Origin: Acinetobacter venetianus RAG-1 = CIP 110063
GTDB lineage: Bacteria; Pseudomonadota; Gammaproteobacteria; Pseudomonadales; Moraxellaceae
NCBI RefSeq assembly: GCF_000368585.1
Contig: NZ_KB849558.1
Location: 62,001 to 126,000, forward strand
Length of the DNA: 64,000 nt
Direction of reading: 5' to 3'
Under the pieces are notes generated by a model, which saw only the letters and a program-made list of their open reading frames with translations, did not search any database and was not told the origin of the DNA. Positions 29,368 through 38,282 of this stretch are shown here, one piece after another. Position numbers and translations under genes: made by a program. Within the stretch, counting starts at the first letter, position 1. Each line of letters starts with the position of its first letter.

Positions 29368-30105
29368 ATGTATAAATATTGCCTGTATATTCTGAGTTGT
29401 GGATTATTCATTCACCATGCGCAAGCAGAAAGTCTCAAAGACTCTTTCATTGGTGATACCAAAGCGTTTGTAAATATTTATGGATTTGCTGCTGATATTG
29501 ATGGAAAAATTGGTTATCAGGGAATGAATTATCATTTAGATCAATCATTCAAAGATACGCTAGATTCATTAGATAAAGCATTAATGGGACATTTTGAAGT
29601 TGCTAAAGGTAAATGGGGCGTTTATTCAGATATTCAATACGTGAAGACTGAAGAAGAAAAACAGGTTTATTCATATCCGATAGCATTATCAACAAAAGTA
29701 AATTTAAGTAATTTTGGAATTTATTATCGAGCCTATGAGCAGTATCCGCAGGGAAAAGGTTTGGTGATTGAACCTACTTTGGGATTTATCTATACGGATC
29801 TAGAGGGGAATTTAGGCGCTTTGGGGAAAGTGGTTGCAGTAGAGAAAGATTGGTTTGAATACTTTGGTGGTGCGCGTTTTCGTTACAACACTGACTCTCC
29901 TTGGAACATTGCTGCTCAATATACTTATGGCACTGAACAAACACAAATTGCTCAAGCATATGTAGGATATCGCCAGAAAATATTCTCAGCACCTATCAAC
30001 TTTAGAGTTGGATATCGTTACGTATCTCAGGATTATAAAAGTGGTAGTTTTAAATGGGATACTGAGCAGAAAGGTCCTGTAGTAGGGATTGGTTTCGCAT
30101 TTTAG
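29368..30105 (+). CDS. outer-membrane beta-barrel protein of unknown function
   Basis: A 245-residue exported protein. Residues 1-20 form a signal peptide ending HHAQAE. The rest alternates hydrophobic and aromatic residues in about eight predicted beta-strands, and the protein ends in GIGFAF with a terminal Phe, typical of outer-membrane barrels. No named family recognised. GGAG precedes the ATG at 29368. It lies 266 bp before a trimeric autotransporter on the same strand, so both are surface genes, but a shared transcript is not certain. Confidence 0.75.
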   Translation: MYKYCLYILSCGLFIHHAQAESLKDSFIGDTKAFVNIYGFAADIDGKIGYQGMNYHLDQSFKDTLDSLDKALMGHFEVAKGKWGVYSDIQYVKTEEEKQVYSYPIALSTKVNLSNFGIYYRAYEQYPQGKGLVIEPTLGFIYTDLEGNLGALGKVVAVEKDWFEYFGGARFRYNTDSPWNIAAQYTYGTEQTQIAQAYVGYRQKIFSAPINFRVGYRYVSQDYKSGSFKWDTEQKGPVVGIGFAF

Positions 30106-30371
30106 ATCATTTTTATATCTGCATATATTTAACAATATGTTAGATATATGCTGAATGTTACGAAAAATTAACCTGTAAAAATAATTAAAAAATAAATTTA
30201 TTTAAGCTTATATCAAGTATTTTTATACCCCAATTGGGGAATGGATCACAAAATTATGATTCAGTAATGTATTACCTACTGACAATGTTTAATACATTCC
30301 CTTAATAATTGCTAATATTTATATATCAGAAGTTATTAATGGAGTAATTAAGGAAAAGGTAGGGATATTCT

Positions 30372-32258
30372 ATGAATCAAGTTAATAAAATCATAAATTT
30401 CAGAAATATTGATAGTTTCGGAGTTATATTTAAACTCAATAGATTAACTGTTGCTTTGGTAGCATTTATCGCAGGTAATACAGCTTTTGCTTTAGAAGAT
30501 ACCTCTTTTACTGTCAAAGTGGATGGTCTGACATATACGCAAATTGGGATGAAAAACAAACGCTTTTCTACTACAGAAAAAGAGGGTTATATACAAACGG
30601 GATATATAAAAGCAGATGAAATTCAAGCTGGTACTTTAATTGCGACTGATGGTCTAACAACCAAGAGTTTATTTGTTACAGAAAAATTAACAGCATCAGG
30701 TGCTTTTTTAAAAAATATTGATGCTGGCTCCACAAATATTAATCATGTTATTGATGCTGTAAGAGATGATCAAGCTGTCAATTTCAAACAACTTAAAGAG
30801 CAGGATGCTCAAACATTAGCTGATGCCAAAACATATATTGATGATACGACGACGGCATTAAGAGCAGAAGTTACAGCCGAAACCGAGCGTTTAGATCAGG
30901 AAATTGCAAAGGTGACAAATGGTGATGTTCAGACATTAGCCGATGCAAAAGCATATACAGATAATACGGCTACAACATTACGATCTGAAGCTGCAACAGA
31001 GTCTGCTCGTTTAGATAAAGCAATTGTGGATGGAAATACATCAACTTTAGCAAACGCAAAAACTTATACAGATAATATAGCAACAACATTACGTTCTGAA
31101 GCGGCAACTGAATCCGCACGTTTAGATAAAGCAATTGCAGATGGAAATGCGTCAACATTAGCATCTGCGAATAAAACGACGGCAGATATGGCTACAGCGA
31201 TTCGCAATGAAGTGAAGGATACCAACGCAAAAACATTAGCAGATGCCAAGGCTCATACAAATAGTATAGCAGCCACAACCTTAAACAATGCTAAACAATA
31301 TACAGACCAAAGCAGTTCATCTGTTTTAGAACAGGCGAAAGCATATACGGATGCAAACGCAAATGGTTCGCCATTTGTAGCACTGCAAAGTAATGATGGT
31401 GATGAGTTAGCTAAAGCAGAAGGGATGCAATCTATCGCAATTGGCGTTGGTGCTGTTGCACAAGGTGAGCAGTCAATTGCGATAGGTGTGGGAAATCAAG
31501 TCACTGGAAATCATTCGGGGGCAATTGGTGATCCAAACGTCGTCAGTGGCAATGCTAGTTATGCTGTAGGTAATAACAATACCGTAAATGGAGATAATAC
31601 TTTCGTTTTGGGTAATGATATTAATACTAATGCAACCAATGCAGTTGTGTTAGGAAATGCGTCCACATCTGATCGAGATAATACGGTTTCAGTTGGTTCT
31701 GTTGGTGGTGAACGTCAGGTTATTCATGTAGCTGCCGCTACGGCAGATTCAGATGCAGTAAATCTTAAACAAATGAATATGGCGGATACGGCAACTTTGG
31801 TATCTGCAAAAATGCATACGGATAATACCGCAACAACATTGCGCCATGAGGCAGCAGTAGAAAGCACACGTGTCAACAAAGCTATTGTTGATGGTGATAA
31901 AGCAACTCTGGCCAGTGCTAAAGGCTACACTGACACTCGTGTAGCTACTTTTGATCGTAGTATTAATCAATTAAACAATCGTGTTAATCAGTTAAATACT
32001 AGAGTTGATGATATAGAGCGTACAGCTTACCGTGGTATTGCAATTGCATTGGCAGCTCAACAAGCTGTACCTAGTATTCAACCAGGTCAAGTTGCTGTAT
32101 TTGGTGGTGTAGGCCATTATGAAGGTGAAACTGCCGGTTCTATTGGTGTAGTAACATCATTTACTGATCGTATTTCTGCTAGCGGGGCTTTGGGTTTCGC
32201 AGGTGGTAATGAATTCGGTGGTCGTGTAGGTGTTGCTTACGTTTTTGGCGGTAAGTGA
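30372..32258 (+). CDS. YadA-like trimeric autotransporter adhesin
   Basis: A 628-residue surface adhesin. An extended signal segment of about 40 residues ends in NTAFALED. A first neck-like stretch (DAVRDDQAVNFKQL) leads into a coiled-coil stalk built of repeats of about 37 residues with TLADAKAYTDNTATTLRSEA as core. Around 350-440 come YadA-head repeats (SIAIGVGAVAQGEQS type), then a neck HVAAATADSDAVNLKQM, another 37-residue repeat, a short coiled coil and the C-terminal four-strand YadA anchor ending VAYVFGGK. It is much shorter than Ata of A. baumannii. Attachment to host or abiotic surfaces is inferred. Confidence 0.92.
   Translation: MNQVNKIINFRNIDSFGVIFKLNRLTVALVAFIAGNTAFALEDTSFTVKVDGLTYTQIGMKNKRFSTTEKEGYIQTGYIKADEIQAGTLIATDGLTTKSLFVTEKLTASGAFLKNIDAGSTNINHVIDAVRDDQAVNFKQLKEQDAQTLADAKTYIDDTTTALRAEVTAETERLDQEIAKVTNGDVQTLADAKAYTDNTATTLRSEAATESARLDKAIVDGNTSTLANAKTYTDNIATTLRSEAATESARLDKAIADGNASTLASANKTTADMATAIRNEVKDTNAKTLADAKAHTNSIAATTLNNAKQYTDQSSSSVLEQAKAYTDANANGSPFVALQSNDGDELAKAEGMQSIAIGVGAVAQGEQSIAIGVGNQVTGNHSGAIGDPNVVSGNASYAVGNNNTVNGDNTFVLGNDINTNATNAVVLGNASTSDRDNTVSVGSVGGERQVIHVAAATADSDAVNLKQMNMADTATLVSAKMHTDNTATTLRHEAAVESTRVNKAIVDGDKATLASAKGYTDTRVATFDRSINQLNNRVNQLNTRVDDIERTAYRGIAIALAAQQAVPSIQPGQVAVFGGVGHYEGETAGSIGVVTSFTDRISASGALGFAGGNEFGGRVGVAYVFGGK
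30934..31155 (+). repeat. tandem 111-bp repeats in autotransporter stalk
   Basis: Two adjacent in-frame copies of a 37-residue unit (TLADAK...GNTS, then TLANAK...GNAS) with nearly the same protein sequence; a related third unit precedes them and another lies after the head domain near 31795-31905. Confidence 0.75.
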
Positions 32259-32273
32259 TAGTAAAAAATACTT

Positions 32274-32311
32274 AAGAAAACCTGAGTTTATAAATAAATT
32301 CAGGTTTTCTT
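32274..32311 (+). terminator. terminator of the autotransporter gene
   Basis: AAGAAAACCTGA pairs with TCAGGTTTTCTT around a 14-base loop, followed by further T. Confidence 0.8.
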
Positions 32312-32330
32312 TTAAAACAGTTCATTTTTA

Positions 32331-32361
32331 AGGTTGTCTCTACCCAGCAACGAGGCAACCT
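32331..32361. terminator. terminator between autotransporter and dgkA
   Basis: AGGTTGTCTC pairs with GAGGCAACCT with one mismatch and is followed by CTTTTT on the plus strand. It lies 4 bp from the dgkA stop. Confidence 0.6.
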
Positions 32362-32365
32362 CTTT

Positions 32366-32740
32366 TTATTTAAATAAAATAATTACCCAAGTAAAGAAAA
32401 TAATGGCTAAAGAAACAAATTGAGCTGCGCTCCCCATATCTTTCGCATTCTTAGACAATTCATGTTTTTCCAAAGAAATACGATCTACAACAGCTTCGAT
32501 AGCTGAATTAAATAACTCAACGATAATTGCTAATAGGCAAACAGCAACCATTAATGCTTGTTCTAACGCCGATACATGAACAAAGAAGCTCAATGGAATC
32601 AGAATTAGATTCAGCAAAATTACTTGTCTAAATGCGGCCTCATGACTAAAAGCAGCCTTGAATCCAGCAAGTGAATAGCCTGTCGCGTCAAAGATTCGTT
32701 TGAGACCATTTTTGCCTTTATAAGGAGAATAAAGAGACAT
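32366..32740 (-). CDS. dgkA: DgkA, diacylglycerol kinase (integral membrane)
   Basis: Phosphorylates diacylglycerol to phosphatidate in the inner membrane, recycling lipid released by membrane-derived glycan and LPS modification. The 124-residue protein has an amphipathic N-terminus, three membrane helices and the family signature ELFNSAIEAVVDRISLEKHELSKNAKD, containing catalytic Glu and metal-binding residues. I chose the ATG at 32740 by family length; the frame remains open to 32827. No good ribosome site is seen before either start, which is unusual. Confidence 0.9.
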   Translation of the reverse strand: MSLYSPYKGKNGLKRIFDATGYSLAGFKAAFSHEAAFRQVILLNLILIPLSFFVHVSALEQALMVAVCLLAIIVELFNSAIEAVVDRISLEKHELSKNAKDMGSAAQFVSLAIIFFTWVIILFK

Positions 32741-32934
32741 AGTGAAAGGAGAAAGAAAGGGGGATATGCCTATTATAAAATTAGAAAAAGGATTCGGGAT
32801 TGGCAATACATCGCAACAATGCATCAAAATTTTAGTGCTTATTGCAATATTGTATGCAAGTTAAACAGATTTGAATTGTCAAATTTGCCTATGCTAAGGA
32901 TAATAAGTGCTGATTTTCTATAGGACAATTCTGC

Positions 32935-34002
32935 ATGAAAATTATCGCAGATGAAAATTTGGCATTTACCGATTATTTCTTCGCGGAATTTGCAGAAATT
33001 CAGCATAAAGCTGGACGAACACTTACATATGCTGATGTTGAAAATGCTGATGCATTGCTAGTGCGATCAGTCACAAAAGTAAATCGTGATCTTATTGATC
33101 AAACAAAAATTAAGTTTGTGGGTAGCGCAACGATTGGGACTGACCATTTAGATATTCAAGCTTTAGAGCAAAAACATATTCGATGGAGTAATGCAGCGGG
33201 TTGTAATGCTCAAGCCGTAGCTGAATATGTAATTACTGCTTTATTGCATTTAAATATTGATCTACTAGAAAAAAATAAAGCCTTTACTTTAGCGATTGTC
33301 GGCCTAGGCAATGTTGGAAGCCGTCTTGCTGTAATGGCACAACTCCTTGGTTGGCATGTGATCGGTTATGATCCATATGTACAACTTGATGGTATTGAAA
33401 ATGTCGCTTTTGAGCAGCTTTTAAAAAGGGCTGATGCGATTTCAATCCATGTACCGTTAACAAATTCAGGTGAATATCCAACGCAGCATTTATTTAATCA
33501 AGCTGCCTTTGCTCAAATGAAAGATTCGACGATTTTAATTAATAGTGCGCGTGGACCTGTGATTCAGCAATCTGCATTAATTGAAAATATTGAGAAGACA
33601 AAACGCCAAGTGGTATTAGATGTGTTCGAGTTTGAGCCAGAAATTTCACAGCAATTACTAGATCAGCTCGCTCTGGCAACGCCACATATCGCAGGTTATA
33701 GCTTGGAAGGTAAGGCGAGAGGTACACAGATGATCTATGATGCATTTTGTAATACCTTTGGTTACAAGGCATCGAAACGATTTGAAAGCCAATTGCCTCA
33801 TGTGGACCAGTATTTTGAGCAGCATGATTTAAAAACTGCGCTCAAACAGCATTTGACTCAAATTTATAATATTGCTGAAGATGATCGACAACTTCGTGCT
33901 TGTGTTGAAGCGGGCAAGGTTGAACAAACAGCGTTTGATCTATTACGTAAAAATTATCTATTGCGCCGTGAATGGGCTGCACATGGAGGGCCTAAAGCGT
34001 GA
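32935..34002 (+). CDS. pdxB: PdxB, erythronate-4-phosphate dehydrogenase
   Basis: Oxidises 4-phosphoerythronate in the DXP-dependent pathway to pyridoxal 5'-phosphate. The 355-residue protein belongs to the D-2-hydroxyacid dehydrogenases: IADENLAF N-terminus, GSATIGTDHLD, NAAGCNAQAVAEYV, the NAD motif LGNVGSRLA, and LINSARGPVI. The C-terminal PdxB-specific dimerisation domain follows after residue 290. It overlaps epmA by 4 bp, so the two are translationally coupled although their pathways are not related in an obvious way. Confidence 0.96.
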   Translation: MKIIADENLAFTDYFFAEFAEIQHKAGRTLTYADVENADALLVRSVTKVNRDLIDQTKIKFVGSATIGTDHLDIQALEQKHIRWSNAAGCNAQAVAEYVITALLHLNIDLLEKNKAFTLAIVGLGNVGSRLAVMAQLLGWHVIGYDPYVQLDGIENVAFEQLLKRADAISIHVPLTNSGEYPTQHLFNQAAFAQMKDSTILINSARGPVIQQSALIENIEKTKRQVVLDVFEFEPEISQQLLDQLALATPHIAGYSLEGKARGTQMIYDAFCNTFGYKASKRFESQLPHVDQYFEQHDLKTALKQHLTQIYNIAEDDRQLRACVEAGKVEQTAFDLLRKNYLLRREWAAHGGPKA

Positions 34003-34982
34003 GTGAGGCAATGAATCGTTATCAACCGACATGTTCTATCGATGCACTCAAAGCACGTGCAGCAATGTATCAAAAAATCCGTCAGTTTTTTGCTGAGCGT
34101 GGTGTTTTGGAAGTGGAAACTCCTATTCTCTCACAGGCAGGCGTGACGGATGTTCATTTAGCATCAGTACAAGTGCAGCGTCATATTTATGGCAAGTTAA
34201 ACACGCAATATTTGCAGACCTCGCCAGAGTTTCCAATGAAGCGATTATTGGCCAGTGGTAGTGGGGCAATTTATCAAATCTGTAAAGTATTTCGTGATGA
34301 TGAACATGGTCGTAAGCACAATAGTGAATTTACTATGCTGGAATGGTATCGACCAGCTTTAGATTTAAAAGGGCTGATGCATGAAACAGCTGATTTACTG
34401 GAGCTTTGCCTATCACACCGTTTTGGTGAAGTTCGTCCTTATCTTTTAAGCTATAAGCATGCATTCCAAGATCGTTTAGAGATTAATCCTTTACAAGCAA
34501 GCTTAGAGCAGTTGAAGAGTGTAGCAAATAGAGTTGGATTGAATCTTGATCTAGGTGATGATCGTTTGGTCTATATGGATTTATTATTTTCCCATTTTGT
34601 TGAGCCGAGCTTAGGTTTTGATGGGCCTGTTTTTCTCACTGATTTCCCTCCTGAAATGGCATCTTTAGCGAAGGTAAAACAAGATGAAGATGGGGAGCTT
34701 GTTGCAGCGCGTTTCGAGGTTTATATCGAAGGTTTAGAACTTGCCAATGCATATGATGAATTGTTAGATGCAGATGTTTTAGCCGCTCGTTTTGAAGCCG
34801 ATAATACTGAGCGTTTAAAGCAAGGTTTGCCAACAATTCCGACTGATCAGAACTTATTAGCGGCTTTACCTAATATGCCCGAATGTTCTGGCATTGCCTT
34901 GGGAATAGATCGTTTGTTGATGGTCTCAATGAATAAGATGAAAATTGACCAAGTGATTGCATTCCCAGCTGAGATTGCATAG
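33999..34982 (+). CDS. epmA: EpmA, elongation factor P--beta-lysine ligase
   Basis: Attaches (R)-beta-lysine to a conserved Lys of elongation factor P, helping ribosomes through polyproline stretches. The 327-residue protein resembles the catalytic core of class II lysyl-tRNA synthetase without an anticodon-binding domain: motif 2 region FRDDEHGRKHNSEFTMLEWYRP and motif 3 SGIALGIDRLLM are intact. The GTG at 33999 follows GGAGGG; an ATG at 34011 is the alternative. efp and epmB are not in this window. Confidence 0.95.
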   Translation: MSEAMNRYQPTCSIDALKARAAMYQKIRQFFAERGVLEVETPILSQAGVTDVHLASVQVQRHIYGKLNTQYLQTSPEFPMKRLLASGSGAIYQICKVFRDDEHGRKHNSEFTMLEWYRPALDLKGLMHETADLLELCLSHRFGEVRPYLLSYKHAFQDRLEINPLQASLEQLKSVANRVGLNLDLGDDRLVYMDLLFSHFVEPSLGFDGPVFLTDFPPEMASLAKVKQDEDGELVAARFEVYIEGLELANAYDELLDADVLAARFEADNTERLKQGLPTIPTDQNLLAALPNMPECSGIALGIDRLLMVSMNKMKIDQVIAFPAEIA

Positions 34983-35001
34983 TAAAAAATCTTTAAACTA
35001 T

Positions 35002-36129
35002 TTATAGAAACTGCATTAATAACTGGATTAATCCAGCTTGCCGATTGGTTTTGGTCTTCTTAAAAATAGATTTTAGATGTTTTTTGACGGTATCTAACTG
35101 GATTTCGTGGGTGAGCGCAATTTCTTTGGTCGTTTTGCCTTCTAGTAATTGCTCACATATCTTATGTTCTACAGGTGTGAACATAAATAGTTGTGTATAA
35201 AGCTCTTTCTGATATTTAGGGCGGTGTTGAAGCCCAGAAAATGTTGCAAGTAAAACGGGACGTAATCCAAAAATTTTATGCGTCCTTTCTGGGCTAAGTA
35301 AGTCTAATGTTAGAAATAAATCATCGCTGAGCATCATGATTTTCGTCTGTTCTTTAGAATCAAATTGCCTATGATTTTTATATTTTCTTTCTAATTCTAT
35401 TAGGTTTTGATCAAACAGCTGCTGATGATGTTCATTTAGGCAAAAACGACGCTGTTTAATTTGAATCAGCTCATTATTTTCAAATAATTGTTCTGCCTCA
35501 GCATTTATCTCTAAGATATCGCCATTTAGATTAATAATCGCAATCGGCTGCTTCATCTTTTGGATCAATTGTGATCCGAGAAGCGTCATTGTTGAATATT
35601 CAAAATGATGTCGATATTGCTGAATTTTTTGTTGTAAAACTGGCAAAATTTCATAGATCGGTTGTAATTCTGAACAAGTTAAGCTACCTCGATCTTGGCT
35701 ACTGAGGAAAGCTAAAATAACACAAACTTTTTGATCATATATGACTTGAATCGCTGAACAAAATCTTAAATCTAGTGGTTGTAATACTTGTTGATAGACT
35801 TCAGTTTGGGTGATTTCATGTTCTTGAAAATGTTGTGAACAATGCATCCAACCATTCATTGGCGCTAGTAACATTTTTTTTAAGCGAGGGTCATCATCTA
35901 TGGCTAGACGGATTTGTTTTAAAGCGGCTTGTTCGAGTTGATTCTCATCAAGATTTACGCCGTGATGGACACTGAAAGAGAGAGCTTGTACTTCCAGATC
36001 AACGGCTAAAAGCTGTGATGCTTGAACATTAAAATGATAATTAAGTTGTTCTAGAAAATTAATCCAATCATCTGCATGTTGAACCTTATTCAATATTTCG
36101 GTAACGACACAGGGCTGGATTAGATTCAT
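35002..36129 (-). CDS. LuxR-type transcriptional regulator with PAS/GAF-like sensor part
   Basis: A 375-residue regulator. The C-terminal 65 residues form a LuxR/GerE helix-turn-helix: FTPVEHKICEQLLEGKTTKEIA followed by LDTVKKHLKSIFKKT. The region around 195-260 has a PAS-like pattern (PIAIINLNGDILEINAEAEQLF). The first 190 residues are of unknown fold and may bind a ligand. No receiver Asp domain or acyl-homoserine-lactone motif is evident, so it is not a response regulator or a classic quorum regulator. It converges on epmA and stands alone; its targets are unknown. Confidence 0.85.
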   Translation of the reverse strand: MNLIQPCVVTEILNKVQHADDWINFLEQLNYHFNVQASQLLAVDLEVQALSFSVHHGVNLDENQLEQAALKQIRLAIDDDPRLKKMLLAPMNGWMHCSQHFQEHEITQTEVYQQVLQPLDLRFCSAIQVIYDQKVCVILAFLSSQDRGSLTCSELQPIYEILPVLQQKIQQYRHHFEYSTMTLLGSQLIQKMKQPIAIINLNGDILEINAEAEQLFENNELIQIKQRRFCLNEHHQQLFDQNLIELERKYKNHRQFDSKEQTKIMMLSDDLFLTLDLLSPERTHKIFGLRPVLLATFSGLQHRPKYQKELYTQLFMFTPVEHKICEQLLEGKTTKEIALTHEIQLDTVKKHLKSIFKKTKTNRQAGLIQLLMQFL

Positions 36130-36286
36130 CTAAGAAATCCCATAAAAATGAATTAAATACATTTCCCTATATAGTATATGGGTTTTGCGGGAATGAAATC
36201 CAAGAAAAGAAAAAAAGTGATGTTTTTTGCAATTATCTGATCGAGTAAATCGTAATTTAGATGCTTATTGTAGAAGGTTTAGAATA

Positions 36287-36312
36287 CCTAAGCCCATTGC
36301 AATGAGCTTAGG
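36287..36312 (-). terminator. terminator of small lipoprotein gene
   Basis: CCTAAGC and GCTTAGG, with inner CATTG/CAATG pairing, form a near-perfect palindrome 11 bp beyond the stop codon. Confidence 0.7.
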
Positions 36313-36323
36313 TTAGAAACTGA

Positions 36324-36485
36324 TTAGCAGCGACCTTTCTTTGCTTGACCTGGGGGACAGAAATTACCTGAACCACCATGATTATGATCTGGATCAACGA
36401 CGACACTGCCGTGAGGTGTGTGTACAGCACAACCTGATAATCCAACAAAGAATAATGCGCTTAAGCACAATAAAGTTTTTTTCAT
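36324..36485 (-). CDS. 53-residue lipoprotein
   Basis: A short frame that fits a lipoprotein well: MKKTLLC start, hydrophobic core and lipobox LSGC with Cys at residue 19. The mature part of about 35 residues has an HTPHGSVVVDPDHNHGG stretch and ends in FCPPGQAKKGRC, so it contains His pairs and two further Cys that may bind a metal or form a disulphide. The ATG at 36485 follows GGGATGAAATC and a hairpin terminator follows the stop. Small lipoproteins of this kind are common in Acinetobacter. Function is unknown. Confidence 0.8.
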   Translation of the reverse strand: MKKTLLCLSALFFVGLSGCAVHTPHGSVVVDPDHNHGGSGNFCPPGQAKKGRC

Positions 36486-36599
36486 GATTTCATCCCAATC
36501 TTTATGTTTATTCCATAGAAACTTTAAGGGTATATTGGATTTTCTACTAGATCAAAAATGAAATTTTTAACTGATATTTGTATCAATGACGATATATAA

Positions 36600-36619
36600 A
36601 AGCCTCAAATATGAGGCTT
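36600..36619 (-). terminator. terminator of rhomboid gene
   Basis: AAGCCTCA pairs with TGAGGCTT, 27 bp past the rhomboid stop on the minus strand. Confidence 0.65.
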
Positions 36620-36646
36620 ATTTTCAATTGAATTTATTTTCAGATT

Positions 36647-37264
36647 TTAAAAAGGTAATTTAGTCAATTGATTAAGGAAGTGTGGAATGACTCTAGGCTC
36701 TAATAAGATTGTCACGACGACACCATAAGCAGCTCCCCAAAGGTGAGCGCTGTGATTGATATTGCTATTGCCGCGTTTCCCTGACCAGATGCTATAAGCG
36801 ACATATAAAATTGCAAAAATAATTGCGGGTACTGGAATGAAAAATACAAAAATTAAGTTCCAAGGTTGAAACAGAATATAGGCAAATAAAACAGCAGATA
36901 CAGCTCCTGAAGCCCCAAGACTTGCCCAACGTACATCATTTTTATGTTTCAAATAACTTGGTAGTATCGCAAAAATCAAACCACCTAGATAAAACAACAC
37001 AAAGCCCATGTCGTAGAAAAACTGACGATAAAAACTCTCAATGATATTCCCAAAAAAGAACAGGGTAATCATATTAAAAAGTAAATGTGTACCATCAGCA
37101 TGGACAAAACCATGGGTAATGAAACGATCAAATTGACCACGTTGCATTGCAGGAGGCCAAAAAATCAGACGGTTCATCACAGCCTGATTGGAGAATGCCA
37201 ATAAAGAAATTGCAACTGTGATAATGATAAGAGTCACAGTATGGCTAAAGGGTAGATGTAACAT
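36647..37264 (-). CDS. rhomboid-family intramembrane serine protease
   Basis: A 205-residue membrane protein with six helices. The catalytic dyad is visible: Ser in GASGAVSA near 119 and His in NHSAHLWGAAYG near 175, and the loop HLLFNMITLFFFG is typical of the L1/helix 2 region. It would cleave transmembrane substrates in the bilayer. No extra soluble domain. It is the first of two rhomboids in this window (the other is at 47097-47903); substrates are unknown. Confidence 0.9.
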   Translation of the reverse strand: MLHLPFSHTVTLIIITVAISLLAFSNQAVMNRLIFWPPAMQRGQFDRFITHGFVHADGTHLLFNMITLFFFGNIIESFYRQFFYDMGFVLFYLGGLIFAILPSYLKHKNDVRWASLGASGAVSAVLFAYILFQPWNLIFVFFIPVPAIIFAILYVAYSIWSGKRGNSNINHSAHLWGAAYGVVVTILLEPRVIPHFLNQLTKLPF

Positions 37265-37417
37265 AAATGTTTTAAATTGATCAGTGTCTAAGCAATAATG
37301 CCATTAAAAACTTAATAAACAATGATCTTGCATATAATTCCTACAAAAATGGTTGATTTTTTTTTATTACCCTCCATCTTCGGTTAATATAACGACATCA
37401 GCTTGAGGATTATTGTT

Positions 37418-38056
37418 ATGTCGACTGAGAACACCAACACTGCTGTCGCAGAAGAAATTCCAAACCTTTTGATTACTCCCTCTGCACAAGAGTATTTACG
37501 TGATTTATTAGCAAAGCAAAATACTCCAGGAATTGGCGTTCGTGTTTTTGTAGAGCATCCGGGTACACCACGTGCAGAGTGTTGTATGGCTTATAGTGCA
37601 CCTGAAGAAGTTGTGCCAACAGACTATAAGCAGGATTATCCAGACTTTCCAGCTTATGTAGATGCACCATCAATTCCATATTTGCTTGATGCTGTAATTG
37701 ACTACAATAAAGATCGTTTTGGTGGACAATTAACATTCCGTGCACCTAATTCGAAGGTTCCACGTGTTGGTCCAGATGCTTCAATTGAAGAGCGCATTAC
37801 TTATGTACTTCAATCTGAAATTAACCCGAGCTTAGAAGGGCATGGTGGTAACTGTAGTCTTGTTGAAGTTCAGGATGATGCAGAACACGGTCTAACTGCT
37901 GTATTAAAATTCGGTGGTGGTTGCCAAGGCTGTTCAGCGATTGATGTAACTTTAAAGCAAGGTGTTGAAACCACATTAAAGCAACACGTTCCTGAGTTAC
38001 AGCGTGTCGTTGATCAAACTGACCATAGCCAAGCAGAAGGCGCATATTTTAAGTAA
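37418..38056 (+). CDS. nfuA: NfuA, Fe-S cluster carrier
   Basis: Delivers [4Fe-4S] clusters to target enzymes under iron limitation or oxidative stress. The 212-residue protein has an N-terminal degenerate A-type domain (LLITPSAQEYLRDLL start) and a C-terminal Nfu domain with the cluster-binding CxxC in GGGCQGCSAID. The ATG at 37418 follows TTGAGG, better than the in-frame TTG at 37403. It stands alone with a terminator and precedes a TonB receptor, giving a small iron-related neighbourhood. Confidence 0.96.
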   Translation: MSTENTNTAVAEEIPNLLITPSAQEYLRDLLAKQNTPGIGVRVFVEHPGTPRAECCMAYSAPEEVVPTDYKQDYPDFPAYVDAPSIPYLLDAVIDYNKDRFGGQLTFRAPNSKVPRVGPDASIEERITYVLQSEINPSLEGHGGNCSLVEVQDDAEHGLTAVLKFGGGCQGCSAIDVTLKQGVETTLKQHVPELQRVVDQTDHSQAEGAYFK

Positions 38057-38080
38057 AAAACTTGAAATATCATCTATTGG

Positions 38081-38104
38081 AAAAGGCCCTTTCGAGGGCT
38101 TTTT
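38081..38104 (+). terminator. terminator of nfuA
   Basis: AAAAGGCCCT-TTCG-AGGGCTTTTT, a UUCG-loop hairpin with T-run. Confidence 0.9.
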
Positions 38105-38182
38105 TCATGTCAGAAAAACATCAGTAAATATTTTTCTTTGTTTCATAACAAGATGTAGAACAAAAAAGATGAATATATAAAT

Positions 38183-38201
38183 AATAATAATTATCATTTG
38201 T
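38183..38201 (+). promoter_or_regulatory. candidate Fur box before second TonB receptor
   Basis: The 19 bases match 13 of 19 of the Fur consensus, 82 bp before the receptor start. Confidence 0.5.
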
Positions 38202-38282
38202 ATTGAGTTTTATTTATTTTTTGTTAGAATTCTCCTAAATTTTTTAAGCAAATCTTAAGATTTGTCATGTTTAGGTGGGAAT

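Noticed and set aside
30934..31155. Tandem repeats as a CRISPR array
   Set aside because: Units of 111 bp are contiguous, in frame and encode the stalk of an autotransporter; there are no spacers.
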